A stretch of 64,000 bases of DNA from CAVUXJ01 sp963814975 (GCA_963814975.1 CAWFFB010000021.1:124001-188000); one strand, 5' to 3'. Positions 1-11,288 are shown, counted from the first letter of the stretch. Numbers and translations are program-made. Notes: a model not told the origin generated them from the letters alone.

Positions 1-1256
1 AACATCGTCCATGTCTGTCCAAGATATTTTCCGGCTCGGGGCGGAGTCGAGCTCTTCTTCATCAAGCTCAGCGAGGCCGCGGACCGTCGAGGGCACACGG
101 TGTCGGTCTGGACGACGGACGCATCGGCCGTCCAGGGATTCACGTCGCCCGCCGGGCAGCGGCTGCCGTCCGGTCCCGAGACGATCAACGGCGTCGAGGT
201 CCGGCGCTTTCCGGTTCGCTACGTGCCCGCTCAACGTTACGTCCGCACGGCAGCGCACTATCTGCCGTTCGGCACGCGGTGGAAGTGCGACACGCTTCGT
301 TGGACCCCGTGGGTGCCCGCGCTCACCCGTGCCGCCACGCATCCTTCCGGGGCAGGTGGATCTCGTGCATGCCGCCGGTCTGCCTTACAGCTCCCTGCTG
401 TTTGCGGGAGTCAGGCTCGCTGAACGTACGGGTGCGCGGCTGGTGATGAGCCCATTCACCCATGTCGCGCCACCGGGGCCGGCGGGCGCACGGCATACGG
501 CGCGCCTATCTTTCGCCGCTCAACGTGCGCTTGCTCTCGACGCGCTGACCGGCTCTTCGTGCAGACAGAGCGCGAGCGCCAGGTGCTTGCCCAGGCGGGC
601 CTGGCGACCGAGCGCTCAGACGATCGTCGGCCTGGGTGTCGAGCCGAGTGAGTGCACCGGCGGAAGTCGCGAGCGAGGGCGCCGGGCCTGGAAGGTGGCC
701 GATGGCGCGGTTGTGGTTGGACATCTGGCCAACAAGAGTTGGGACAAAGGGACCGTCGATCTCCTTGACGCTGCGGAACGGCTCTGGGACAAGGGTGTGT
801 CGTTCGTGCTCGTCCTCGCCGGCTCCGAGATGCGCAGCTTCAGCAGGCGGTGGGCACGTGTCCGGTTTCCCGAGCGGGTGGTCAACCTCGGCGAGTTGTC
901 GGACGAGGAACGGAGGGATTTTTTCGCCGCCATCGACGTGTTCGCGCTCCCGAGCTACGTGGAATCCTTTGGCGTGACGTCGCTCGAAGCTGCACTCAAC
1001 GGGGCGGCGGTGGTAGCCTACGATCACGGAGGGCCGGGAGAGATCTTTCGAGACGGGGACAGCGCGCTGCTCGCGCCGGTGGGAAACGTCGATCTCCTGG
1101 CGCAGTTGATCGAAAGGTCTGTGACGAACGCGTCAGGTCGAGCACGACTGGGCGCGGCGGCGTGTCGGTCTGGCGAGCGGATACTCGTGGAGCCGCGCGC
1201 TGGATGTGGCGTTGGTTGAGTACGATGCGTTGCTTGGGAGCGAATCACGCAGATGA
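1..1256 (+). CDS. Glycosyltransferase family 4, 5'-partial, frame-broken
   Basis: GT-B fold glycosyltransferase (GT4, Glycos_transf_1 type), expected to add a sugar to a lipid-linked glycan at the inner face of the membrane. The start lies left of the window; from base 1 the reading is already an N-terminal Rossmann half (VHVCPRYFPARGGVE). The C-terminal half (about 690-1130) shows the donor-binding signature: PSYVESFGVTSLEA with an E-x7-E pair, then a DHGGPGEIF loop. The frame changes near 340, 640-690 and 1170, but the pieces join into one protein of about 415 residues. The TGA at 1254-1256 overlaps the next ATG (ATGA), so it is translationally coupled to the ABC transporter genes. The sugar is not predictable. 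Confidence 0.8.
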
Positions 1257-2144
1257 GCGTCCACACTGGTCGTGTCCAGGCGGATTGACCCCCGGGTGGC
1301 GCCACGAGGCCTGGTCGCGGAGTTTCTGGCACAGGCAAACCCCGTTCTGTTCCTGCCGGCGCTCTGGCACCATCGTCACCTGATTCGGCAGTTGACGTGG
1401 CGCGAGGTGACGGGCCGCTATCGCAGCTCGGCGCTGGGCTTTGCGTGGTCGTTGGTCACGCCGCTGGTGATGTTGGCCTCTACACGTTCGTGTTCGGCGT
1501 GGTGCTCAAAGCGCGATGGCCCGGGACCCGCACAGGGAACCTGGCGGAATTCGGGCTGATGCTCTTTGCCGGACTGACGGCTTTCTCGCTGTTCAGCGAG
1601 TGCGTGAACCGGGCGCCGAGCCTCATCACCGCGTCGCCCAACTATGTGAAGAAGGTCGTGTTCCCGTTGGAAGTTCTGCCGGTGAGCGTGCTGGGATCCG
1701 CGCTCTTTCACACGGGCATCAGCGTGCTCATCTTGATCGTCGTGCAGCAGGTCGTGAGCGGCGGGCCGGTGTGGACGGCGTATTTCTTCCGCTGGTCCTC
1801 CTGCCGCTCGGCGTGCATGGCGCTGGGCATCAGCTGGGTTCTCGCGAGCCTGGGCGTGTTCCTGCGCGACATCGGGCATACCGTCGCGCTGGTCATGCAG
1901 ATCCTGTTCTTCATGACGCCCATCTTCTACGCCCGCGAGGCGCTGCCCGGCCGCCTGCAGCGTCATTGTCGACTTTCAACCCCCTGGCGTCGATCGTGGA
2001 CAATACGCGTCGCGTCAGCGTGCTTGGCCTGCTGCCCGAGTGGGAAGAGTTTGGCGATTCTCGATGGTCGTCGGCTTCATCGTGCTGTGCCTGGGGCACG
2101 CCTGGTTCGCCAAGACGAAACGGGCGTTCGCGGACGTGATTTGA
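1253..2144 (+). CDS. wzm: ABC-2 polysaccharide export permease (Wzm-like), frame-broken
   Basis: Membrane subunit of an ABC exporter for lipid-linked polysaccharide (ABC2_membrane family). About 297 residues once three frames are joined, the usual Wzm size. Conserved features are an amphipathic lead (LTWREVTGRYRSSALGFAWS), then hydrophobic segments around 1455-1510, 1555-1600, 1690-1750, 1840-1880 and 1890-1930, and a C-terminal KTKRAFADVI tail. Frames change near 1300, 1480, 1790 and 2065. It starts in the ATGA overlap with the preceding glycosyltransferase and ends 2 bases before the ATPase gene, so the two transporter subunits are coupled. The substrate is inferred from the neighbouring glycan genes. 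Confidence 0.82.
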
Positions 2145-2146
2145 GG

Positions 2147-3519
2147 ATGGCCCTCGACGAAGATCTCGCCGTGCCGCGTCGAGCAACTCTCAAAAGTGTA
2201 CCGGCTGTACGAGCAAGCCGTCCGATCGACTGAAAGAGCTGCTGCTCGGCCGGCTGGGCCGGCGGTTCAGCCGGGACTTCTGGGCGCTTCGCGATGTGTC
2301 GTTTCGACTTGCCCGCGGCCAGCGCCTTGGTGTCATCGGCCGGAACGGTTCCGGCAAGAGCACGCTGCTGCAGATCCTCGCCGCGACGCTGGCCCCGACG
2401 TCCGGAAGCGTAGAGGTTCGCGGCCGCGTGGCCGCGCTGCTTGAACTGGGCAGCGGTTTCAACCCCGAGTACACAGGGCGCGAGAATGTCTATTTGAACG
2501 CGTCGATTCTCGGCCTGTCGCAACAGGAGACGGACGAGCGCTTCGACGCGATCGAGGCGTTCGCCGACATCGGTCAGTTCATCGAACAGCCGGTCAAGAC
2601 GTATTCGAGCGGCATGTTCGTGCGACTCGCGTTCGCCGTGGCGACAAGCGTGGATGCCGACGTGCTGCTGATCGACGAAGCGCTGGCCGTCGGGGACGTG
2701 TTCTTCACACAGAAATGCTTTCGCCATCTGGAGCACCTCATCGAAAATGGCGTGTCGATCGTGCTGGTCACGCAGGACGCGTCGGTCGTCCATCAGTTTT
2801 GTGACGCCGTGCTGGTGCTCGAACGCGGACAAGCGATCTTCCATGGCGATACGGCGACAGGCGTGCGGCCTACTTGGCCTTGCAGCGCTCAACGCCGGGA
2901 CCGCCTCAGACAGCCGAGGTGTCGCGTCTGTCGCAAGCGTCAGCGCAGCGCGCGGCGCTGCCTCCGCCGCGGCGCTAGTCCGACTGGCCGGACGCTGGCT
3001 GCGTTTCGCGCTCTCGACCGCCTCGCGGTCCTCGGAAGCGGTGGCCGATGCACCGGTATCGCGCTCTGCGACGAAAGCGGCGCAGCCATCGCCGGCTGTT
3101 CGAGATGGGGCAGGACGGCGGTCTTCTTCTTCGAATTCACGCTGGACGAGGATATCGAGGCACCGATTGGCGGGGTGGAGATCCTGAACGAGCGGAACAT
3201 CGTCGTACACGGCAAGAACTCGTTGCAGCACGGCGTCGTCGTTCACGGCGTCGCGCAGCGGGGAACGCGGCTGCGCTTTCGGCAACGGATGACGATCAGC
3301 GTCGCCCAGGGCCATTACTCGTTCGCCCTCGGCCTGGCGTCGATCGCAGCAGCAGGACTACACTCATGCTGGAGAGGTGTCGTATGAGAGTTCTGGCGAG
3401 CCAAACCCGTCAGTTGCTGGTCGTCAGCAATGCCGGCTCGTTTTCGGTCGTGACGCGGAGGCACGGCCAGGCGCTGCCGTATCATGGCCTCTGCGATTTG
3501 GAGGGCGACGCCTCGCTGA
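2147..3519 (+). CDS. wzt: Polysaccharide ABC exporter ATPase with Wzt C-terminal domain, frame-broken
   Basis: Nucleotide-binding subunit of the exporter. ABC core: Walker A GRNGSGKST (near 2340), signature YSSGM (near 2605), Walker B LLIDEA (near 2670) and the H-loop replaced by Q (LVTQDAS, where VTH is usual in this family). After a linker (about 2860-3050) comes a beta-rich C-terminal domain (FFFEFTLDEDIEAPIGGVEI, then HGKNSL) matching the Wzt carbohydrate-binding domain, which in E. coli O8/O9a recognises the modified chain end before export. The end is a composite: the SFSVVTRRHGQALPYHGLCDL stretch is the domain end and the likely stop is TGA 3517-3519. Frame changes lie near 2230, 2870, 3000 and 3370. 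The neighbouring methyltransferases fit a chain-end-marking system. Confidence 0.8.
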
Positions 3520-3542
3520 CATTCTCGACATTGGAGCACCGA

Positions 3543-4368
3543 ATGCGTGAAGTCGGCGTGAGTCAGGAGGAGGTGCTTGTCGGCTTCGATCGGCTCGCCG
3601 ATATGTACGGTCATGTACCGCCTTTGATCATGTGGCGGGCATGGGAGCTCGCAGCCTATTGCAAGTATCGCCTGCCCGAGCCGGTGCTGGACGTTGGATG
3701 CGGCGACGGCCGGTTCTTTCGCCGCGTCTTTCCTGATATAGACGTCGTCGTCGGCGTTGATCTGAGCGAGACCGCCGTCGAAGCGGCGAGACGATCCGGT
3801 GTGTACAGCGCTGTTCAGCTTCACTCCGGCGCACCAGTTGCCACTGCCGGACGAGGCCTTCTCGTCCGTATTCGCAAACTGTGCGCTCGAACACATGGAC
3901 CAACTGGGCGAGGTCTTGGCTGAGATCCGGCGGGTGTTGCGGCCCGGGGGAGTGTTCCTGATGAGCGTCGTGACCGACACGTTCGTGTCGTGGGCACCGC
4001 TTCAGTCCCTTCTCGAGGCGTGCCACGCGGCCGAAGCCGGCCGTGCGGCCCAGGCGCGGCATGAGTCGTATCACCATCTCGTCAATGCCTTTCCGTGCGC
4101 CGAATGGGTGGCGCGATGCGAGCGGGCCGGATTCCAGGCGCGCGAGTGGACACCGATTGTGCAGGGCCCGGCCGGCTGGATATTTCTGCTGCTCGATCAG
4201 CTGTGGCACGTCGAATCTGACGGCGGCGAATTCGGCGACGGCTTCGCGGCACGACTGCTGGAGACGCCAAACCGTACGGTCGGCCTCCGTCGAGTGTTCC
4301 AAGGGCTGCTCGAGATGTCGGCCGATTCGCGCGACCACGCCGGTCTCATCCTCTGGCTGGAAAAGTGA
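3543..4368 (+). CDS. Class I SAM-dependent methyltransferase
   Basis: About 275 residues with one frame change near 3815. Motif I is VLDVGCGDGRF (SAM glycine loop), followed by an acidic residue in VGVDLSE, then the motif II/III region ANCALEHM and RRVLRPGGVFLMS. This is the Methyltransf_11/UbiE-type layout common in O-antigen clusters. The start at 3543 follows the Wzt stop by 23 bases; the ATG begins MREVGVSQEEV. It ends by overlapping the GTG of the next gene. Likely O- or C-methylation of a nucleotide sugar or of the growing glycan; the substrate is unknown. The position directly after a Wzt with a C-terminal sugar-binding domain makes chain-end methylation a reasonable inference. Confidence 0.78.
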
Positions 4369-7361
4369 TAGCTCCACGTCCGTGCTGGTGCGGCAACACC
4401 GACCTCGCGCCGTTCAACGCAGACTATGTCGCGGTGCGCCCGCTGCGAAACGCTGGTACTCCAGCGGGTGACGACCGCAGCCAAAGGTCGGGTCGAGAAC
4501 GATGCCCAGGACTTTTACGGCCAGGACTATTGGTTCGGCCATCAGCAGGAACTTGGCTTCATCGACATTCATGAACGCGCTCGACGGGATCTGCCCGAGC
4601 GGTGCCTGCATTGGTTGAGAACCGTGCTCCGCTTTCAGCGGCCGCCAGGGGCGGCGCTCGAGCTGGGCTGCGCGCATGGCGCCTTCGTCGCCATGCTTCG
4701 CACCGTCGGTTTCGAGGCGCGAGGTCTCGAGCTGAGTCCGTCGATCGCCGAGTTCGCCACGCGAACATTCGGCGTACAGGTTCTTACCGGACCATGTAGA
4801 GGAACAGGCAATCGCGCCGGATTCCCTGGATCTCGTGCTTGCGATGGACGTCCTGGAGCACTTTCCGCGATCCGCTCGAGACGGTCCGTCACTGTGCCGG
4901 CTTGCTCACTCAACACGGCAAATTTGTTTTCCAGACTCCCTGCTATCCAGAAGGCATGTCGTTCGAGGACATGCAGGCGCACGGTCCCCCTTTCTCGAAC
5001 ATGCTTCGGCCGCAGGAACATATCTACTTGTTCAGCCGCACGTCGGTTCGAGCCCTGTTCGAGCGAGTGGGATGCCCGCACGTGACGTTCGAACCGGCCA
5101 TGTTCGCGGCCTACGACATGTTCGTTGTCGCGAGCCGTACGTCGCTTGTGCCGAGGCAGGAGAGCGAAGCGATCGAGGTGCTTACTGGAACGGGCACCGT
5201 GGAATCGCGCCTGGTGCTCGGCTTGCTCGATCTCGACCGCGAGCGTGCTGCGCTGACGGCACAGCTCAGACGCGTCGAGGGCGACGCAGCTGCGAGGCTT
5301 GAGAACACACTCACCCTCGAGGCTCTGCTCCAGGAGGCGAACGCCGACCGCGCGGCGCGTCTCACGCAGATCCACGAGTTGGGGCGCCTTCTGCAGGAAG
5401 CGAATGCGGACAGAGCCGCGCGACTGGAAGACGTGCATACGCTCGGCGATCTACTCAAGGCGGAGAATCCGGATGTCGCAGCCCATCTCGCCCAGATCCA
5501 CGAGGTGGAGCAACTTCTGGCGGAAGCCAACGCGGATAGGGTGGCGTGGCTGGACCAGGTTCACACGCTCGCAACCGAGGTGGAGCGCCTGCTGGCAGAA
5601 GCGGGTGAGGATCGGGCGGCGCGACTCGCATTGCACCAGCGTACCGTGGAGCAGGTTGGTGAACTCCAAGTGAGCCAGCGGCATCTAGAGCAGATGCTCG
5701 AGACCACCCGAGAGGCGCTGATGGCGGCCCACGCCGAGCTCGATGAGTTGCGGACCAGGATTCTAGCACCCCACGCGCAACGCGCGGCTTTCAGCCTCCG
5801 TCGGAGTAAGACGGCGCCGGAGCGCCCGCTCGTTGCCATTGACGTCACGCCGATCCTCCCGGGGAGTGAGAACGGCGGAGCCAAGGCGTTCGTGCTGGCA
5901 CTGATCGACGGCTTGGCCAGGCGCAGGCGTCATCGGTACATGCTCCTCACGAGCTCGGGCAACCACGCCAGTTTTGCGGCATTCGAGCAGCCTGGCATGG
6001 AACGGTTGTGCCTTACGGAGACCGCCACTGGCCAGACCAGAATGGCCACGACGATTGTGGCATGGCCCACGGAGAGGCAAGACCGCCGGACGGCTCGCGT
6101 ACGCGGGGCGTCGAGCTCCTCTTCTGCCCGATGACGGACCCTTTGCACGCGGAGCGCGGCATTCCGACCGTCTGCACCGTCTACGACCTGCAGCATCTCG
6201 CATACCCGAGCTTCTTCACGCCTGCCGAGCGCGTGAACCGCGATGCGTTCCTGAAGCGGGTCCAGCACGCGGCGAGCGGTGTGGTGTGCATCTCGGAGTT
6301 CACGCGCAGTGACGTCATGGACCGGCTCGGACTCGCCCCGGACCGCGTCTGGGCGATCCCGATTGCTGTCCACAGCCGGCTGGTACCTCCGCGGAAGAGG
6401 GTGTCCGGACATGCCCGAGCCCGCTTCGGCCTCGGGGACGCGCCCTACGCGTTCTATCCAGCCAACGGGTGGCCGCATAAGAATCACCGTTTGCTTCTGG
6501 TCGGCTTCGCTCAACTCGTCGCAGAACGGCCGGAGATTCCGCTCCACCTTGTTCTCGTTGGCAACCTGCTCCAGCTTGGTCCCGAGCTGCAGGACGCCGT
6601 CGCGCGGATGGGCCTCGCAGAACGCGTGCACCTGCTCGGCTTCGTGTCCGACGAGGAGCTCTCCGCGTTGTGGCGCGGCGCCTTCTGTTTGCTGTTTCCG
6701 AGTCTCTACGAAGGGTTCGGCATTCCTCTGCTCGAGGCGATGCAGTTCGGCACGCCTATCGTGTGCAGTCGGCTCGCGAGCCTGTCCGAGGTTGGAGGTG
6801 AGGCGGTACGCTACATCGATCCACGACGACCGACGGACATTGGGGTTGCGCTGCAGGAATTGTTCAATCAACCGGCCTTGCGCCGAACCCTCATCGAACG
6901 GGGCCGGCAACAACTGAAGGGCTTTCGAATCGGCCGACATGGTTGAGCGTTATCTGGACGTGTTTGATGAGGTGCGTTCCCGAGGCCTGCACGTGCTGGC
7001 GCCTTTCGTCGAGGGTGTCTTCGATGATCGCTGGCTCGGCCCGGTGGTCACTGCGGTGGCGGGGGCTTCAAATCTCCAACTTCTCTGGGACTTCGAGATC
7101 CACCTTCCCGACTGGCATCCGCATCCAGCGGCGACGGTGCAATCCGATCTCGATGGTCGCAGGATGCGTACGCTGCGTCTCGAACGCGGCCAGACAAGAC
7201 ATCTTCGGATCGATGTTCCCCTCGCGGGGGGGGAGGTGCGGCTCGACGTATCTCCGTCATTCATTCCGCGAGCGAACGGCGATTTCCGCGAACTGACTGT
7301 CCAGCTCGTGCGATGTCAGTTGCGGGAATCGAAGAGCGGTGAGGTCATACATGAAGTCTAG
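4365..7361 (+). CDS. Methyltransferase / coiled-coil repeat / GT4 fusion, frame-broken
   Basis: Reads as one protein of about 1000 residues when five frame pieces are joined (changes near 4437, 4800-4840, 6080-6110 and 6930). Order: N-terminal Cys motif (CWCGN ... CARC), SAM methyltransferase with ALELGCAHGAF and MDVLEHF (to about residue 240), tandem 21-residue helical repeats (5301-5627) continuing as coiled coil to about 5760, then a GT4 glycosyltransferase (VAIDVTPILPG; GWPHKNHR; SLYEGFGIPLLEAMQFG with E-x7-E) and a short beta-rich tail. GTG start at 4365 inside the previous stop. E. coli WbdD couples a chain-end methyltransferase to a coiled-coil ruler next to Wzm/Wzt; here the kinase is absent and a glycosyltransferase is attached. 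One fused gene is inferred from missing stops between the parts; two genes remain possible. Confidence 0.72.
5301..5627 (+). repeat. Five tandem 21-residue (three-heptad) coiled-coil repeats
   Basis: Units begin at 5301, 5364, 5427, 5490 and 5553. The first four are exactly 63 bases; the fifth is 75 bases with a four-residue insertion. Consensus is roughly xQIHELxxLLQEANADRAARL. Three heptads per unit gives an unbroken helical register, as expected for a rigid rod between the methyltransferase and glycosyltransferase domains. Confidence 0.9.
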
Positions 7362-8256
7362 ATCGGTGGGTCCGCGAACTGCAGCTTCAACCCCTGTTGA
7401 AGCACCGGGCTTTGCCCCTCGTACGTACCGCCGAAGTCGACCTTCGGCGAGGGCGTTGCACGGAACGCCGCTCGAGTGCCCCAGTCGCGAGTGAGGCTGA
7501 CCTCGAACCCAGCCGACCCAAAGCCCTCGAGGACCGCGGCGACATTGGGTCCGAACCAGTTGCTGGGATCGTTCCCAATTCGTCACGGCGGTAGAACTGC
7601 CAGAGTGGCACCTTGGAGAGAGCCGGCGAAATGTGCGTGAGCAACAAGGCTTCAGCCGACGTCATGCCAGCCGGGATGAAACAGCGGTCGATGACGTGCG
7701 TTTCAATCAGCAACTCGCCCTTGGTGACGGATCTTAATTTGTCGGCCGCAAGCAGCGGATAGCGAAGGTGATAGAGCACACCGAGGAAGAGAACGATATC
7801 GAACTGTCCGAGTGAATCCGGATCGAGGTTGTAGACTGAGCCCAGCACGTACGAGACTTTCGAACCGAGAATGGTCTTCAGGCGACTGAATCCAGAGGTA
7901 TTGGGATCTTCGAGAGAAAGGGAAACCACTTCAGAAGCACCGCGTCGCTCGCATTCGAAGCTGAAGCCGCCGTTCCAGGCGCCCACGTCGAGCACCCGCT
8001 TGCCAGTCAGGTCGTCGGGCAGGCCCACGTACTCGAGGATGGTCTGGACATCGTTTCGTCCCGGCAGGTGAATACCGTCGAAGACCTCCCAGCGCTGATG
8101 CCAATGAATCCCCCCAAAGAGCTCTGCCTCCACGAACTCTGCAGGGGCGGCTGGCAGTGAACCACGGCTGCCTCTTGACATGCGGCGGATCCTTTCAACA
8201 GACATCCAACCTGCGTGTCCGAGCGCCTGGCTGATTCTTGAGAGTGGACTCAACAT
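7358..8256 (-). CDS. CmoB-like SAM-dependent methyltransferase (Methyltransf_9 type)
   Basis: About 299 residues, with one frame change near 7575 separating the last 70 residues. Shows the W-(x)-W lead typical of the family (HWHQRWEVFDGIHLPGR), motif I RVLDVGAWNGGFSFE, and DIVLFLGVLYHLRYP. The true C-terminus is recovered in a second frame and ends GLKLQFADPPI at a TAG (7358-7360) that overlaps the stop of the convergent gene by 4 bases. The family includes tRNA-modifying CmoB, but paralogues in polysaccharide clusters are common and no CmoA partner is seen, so a small-molecule or glycan substrate is more likely. Transcribed away from the FG-GAP gene behind it. Confidence 0.75.
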
Positions 8257-8334
8257 GCAATCGAGTCCTGGGCATTATCTCCCAGGCGCGCCGAAAACCG
8301 TACCTTGAACGTCCTCGTCCTCGGACTGAACTCG

Positions 8335-9997
8335 CTATTGCAGGGAGTACCAGCCGCCATTCGACGGCCGGTAGACCGTGATGTCCACTTCCCGTCGCAT
8401 CAAAATCGCCCGGTGCCCGGGCTCCCTCGCCAAGCAACTTGACGATGACCCGCCGCGTAGCTTCCAACATATTACTCGCTGGCGGCGTGGAGCCGAACGA
8501 GTTGACGTTGCCGAGCCTCGCGATACCGCCCAGCGCGGTCGTGTAATCGATCGGTTTGAGGAGGTCCGTCCAAAAAATACCGGCCGTGTACATCAGTCCC
8601 AGCCCGCAGCCGCGATCACGTATCTGCCGCTGATGGATTGGCCGAGGCCCTGGTCGTATTCGTGAATCGGTTCAACGAGCGGCAGAAATGCCTGGGGAAG
8701 CGATGGGTCCGAAGTGTGCGCTCTTTCGCCATTGCGGCACCCGTAGTTGCAGCCGTCTGGTTGGCTGGCTCGTAGTCGACCAGGACGTGGCAACGCGCAA
8801 CAGCCAACGTCTTTCGCTACGGTCTCATGATGACGGGAATGTCGCCACTCTGGCCCCAAATGTAAAAAATACTCCCAGTGAAATTGGTGCTCGACTTCAG
8901 AAGGTACCAGGCGCCGTTGGACGGCCGATAAACTGCGAGATCGGCCTTCCCGTCGCCGTCGTAGTCGCCCGGCACGGGCGTGTCCCCGTCTGCGCCCCAC
9001 TGATGGGAAACGGACCCCGTGAAACTCGTGCTCGACTTCAGGATGTACCAGGCGCCGTTGGAGGGCCGATACACCGCGACGTCGGTCTTGCCGTCGCCGT
9101 CGAAGTCACCAGGCACGGGGATGTCGCCGGTCAGGCCCCACATGACGTAGAACGACGCCAGCGAAGTTCGTGGTCGACTGCAGGACGTACCAGGTGCCAT
9201 TCGAGGGGCGATACACCGCCAGGTCGGTCTTCCCGTCGCCGTCGTAGTCGCCCGGCACTGGGATGTCCCCGCTCAGGCCCCACTGATAGAGACGAACCCG
9301 GTGAAGTTGGTGCTCGACTGCAGGAGATACCAGGCCCCGTTCGACGGGCGATAGACCGCCGAGGTCGGTCTTGCCGTCGCCGTCGTAGTCGCCCGGCACT
9401 GGGCATGTCCCCGCCTGGGCCCCAAATGATGGTCCACGAATCCCGTGAAGTTCGTGCTCGACTTCAGGAGGTACCAGGTGCCGTTGGACGGGCGGTACAC
9501 TGCGGCGTCGGTCTTTCCGTCGCCGTCGTAATCGCCCGGCACGGGAATGTCGCCGCTGACGGCCCCACTGATGGATGTCCCACGTTGTGTAGTTGGTCTG
9601 CGACTGTCTGGATGTACCAAGTGCCGTTGGACGGGCGGTAAACCGTAATGTCTGCCTTGCGGTCGCCGTCGATGTCGCCCGAAGACCGAGAAGGGCACGC
9701 CGACCCGCCGCGACACTTCCACTGACGGATTGCTCAGACGCCTGAGGCGTTGTATGCGCGGACGACGAAGTAATAGGGCGTTCCATCGACGAGTCCGGTC
9801 ACTTGCTGGGCCGTGTGAGCACCGACGTCAACACTGCCCGAGTACGTCCCGGGCAGAGTTCCCCAGTAGACTCTGTACCCCGTAGCTCCTGCGCTAGGGT
9901 TCCACGCAAGCGTCACCGTCGCAGCTTGCGCAGCACCGGCCCAAAACAGAACAAGGGCAGCTACGCCCAGCATTCGCGTTGCGCGTGATTGGTTCAT
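8335..9997 (-). CDS. Secreted Fn3 plus FG-GAP/VCBS-like repeat protein, frame-broken
   Basis: N-terminus at 9997 (MNQSRATRML...) is a Sec signal ending AGAAQA, followed by one fibronectin type III domain (VTLAWNPSAGATGYRVYWG ... PYYFVVRAYNASG). Then come FG-GAP-like repeats of about 47 residues with the core PVPGDYDGDGKTDLAVYRPSNG. A last repeat ends VYRPSNGGWYSLQ at a TAG (8335-8337). Repeats switch frame repeatedly. Between about 8430 and 8800 there is non-repeat sequence I cannot assign; with frame errors it may be an inserted domain, or the C-terminus may belong to a second protein. Such proteins are extracellular beta-propellers, usually adhesive or carbohydrate-binding. A shorter start at 9973 (MLGVAALVLF) is possible. 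Confidence 0.68.
8830..9690 (-). repeat. Tandem ~141-bp DNA repeat encoding FG-GAP units
   Basis: The landmark gtcgccgtc recurs at 8952, 9093, 9235, 9376, 9519 and 9662, intervals of 141, 142, 141, 143 and 143. A 47-codon unit is 141 bases, so three intervals carry one or two extra bases, exactly where the protein frame switches. A diverged further copy lies near 8392. Confidence 0.85.
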
Positions 9998-10011
9998 GCC
10001 AACCAAAGGGG

Positions 10012-10026
10012 GCAAGCCCGGTACCG
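10012..10026 (-). promoter_or_regulatory. Possible sigma-54 promoter for the FG-GAP gene
   Basis: On the minus strand CGGTACCGGGCTTGC: GG and GC of the -24/-12 elements at the correct spacing, AC after GG, and a full TTGC. The first T and the G after AC are mismatched. The predicted transcript start (~10000) is almost on the ATG at 9997 but 27 bases before the alternative ATG at 9973. Confidence 0.35.
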
Positions 10027-10202
10027 CTGGGCTCGTATCGGGATTTCTTTGAAAATGGGCCAGAAAATGAACCAAATGGAATCCAGCCCGACAGCAACAT
10101 TACGCTCTTGTGGGTACGCTTCACACTTCCAGTACGAGAGATCTAGCCCCTGGCGCCATGCGATAATCTGGCAACTTCTTTAGATAATTCAGCTTTCCAC
10201 CG

Positions 10203-11240
10203 GTGATCCTGTCGGCCGCTGTCCTGGCGGCCGTGAGCGCCGCGGTGATCTGCTTCTCGCCTTGCCCCCTCGTGGGGCGGTGGGCGGTGCGGGTCGGCGT
10301 GGTAAGCCTGCCGAGCATGGACCGCTGGCACCGCAAGCCCACCCCCTACTGGGTGACGTCGCCATCGCGGCGGGCACCGTCCTCGCGCCATGGTGTTCAG
10401 CCCACGCGACTGGAGCCAGGCCGCGCTGCTCGGGTCCCGGCGCTCTCATACTCGGGTCATCGATGACAGGTTCGCGCTCGGTCCCACCGCCAAACTGGTC
10501 GGGTCGCTCGCCCTCGGCGCGGTTCTCGTCTATCTGCTCAGCCGATCCGCGACCCGCGTTCCGCCGGCGCCGTTCGTCGTCCTGGCGGTGGTCTGGTTCG
10601 CGGCCGTGGTCCATGCATTCAACCTTCTCGACAACATCGATGGCCTGGCTGCCGGCGTCGGAGCAATCTCGGCATTGGGGCTTGCGTTCGTGCCGGTTGA
10701 ATGCTGCGCGCCGTTCGCTGCCATCCTCTTGATGGCCCTGGCGGGGAGCCTCGTTGGATTCCTTCCCTGGAATATTGCACCGGGCGCGACTGTTCATGGG
10801 TGATGGCGGGAGCTTGTTCATCGGCTCTCTCATGGCCGGCTGCTCTCTCGTTCCCTGGTTCGGGGGAGAAAAGAGCAACCCGTTCTGGCCGATGGCGCTT
10901 GCGGTCGCTCTGATCGTCCCCCTCGGGGAAGCCTCGTTCGTCGCGACCCTGCGCTGGATGGCCGGACGTACGGGCGACGCGCGGCGGGACCGATCACACA
11001 TCCCACCGGCTGGTCTCGATTGGGTTTTCTGAGCCTCGAAGCGTGCTGTTTCTTTACGCCGTCGCCCTTGTGGCGGCGGTTATCGCGGCGTGGATTGCGC
11101 AAGCGTTGAAGCCCAGCTGTCGTGCGCCGCCTGAGCCGGCTTCCCGACATAAGTCCGCAAATCACGAGACTTTTGTCGCGAGTATCTGGGAATCGCCCCT
11201 CGCGCGATTGGGGCCACCAAATCCCGCATCACGCTGCTAA
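10203..11240 (+). CDS. Polyprenyl-phosphate GlcNAc-1-P transferase-like (WecA/MraY family), frame-broken
   Basis: Integral membrane phosphosugar transferase that would load the first sugar phosphate on undecaprenyl phosphate. Hallmarks are DRWHRKPTP near the N-terminus, the catalytic AFNLLDNIDGLAAG (family NxxNxxDGxDGL) near 10620, FMGDGGSLFIG near 10795, and a SHRLVSIGFSEPRSV motif near 11000 corresponding to the conserved HR-x(4)-G segment. About 345 residues with many hydrophobic helices, the usual WecA length. Frame changes lie near 10350-10400, 10780 and 11000; the tail after about 11115 is uncertain. GTG start at 10203. It stands upstream of the activator and export operon and may initiate the polymer exported by them. 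Confidence 0.8.
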
Positions 11241-11288
11241 ACACCTCATTACATGCGATATCCAGCTTCGCGTGTGAGATTGGCGGGT

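Noticed and set aside
2077..3315. Long open frame on the minus strand opposite the Wzt gene
   Set aside because: Shadow of GC-rich coding DNA; no domain, and the plus-strand frame has Walker A, signature and Walker B motifs.
10189..11001. Minus-strand open frame opposite the WecA-like gene
   Set aside because: Arg/Pro/Ala-rich with no family features, while the other strand has the WecA catalytic motif.
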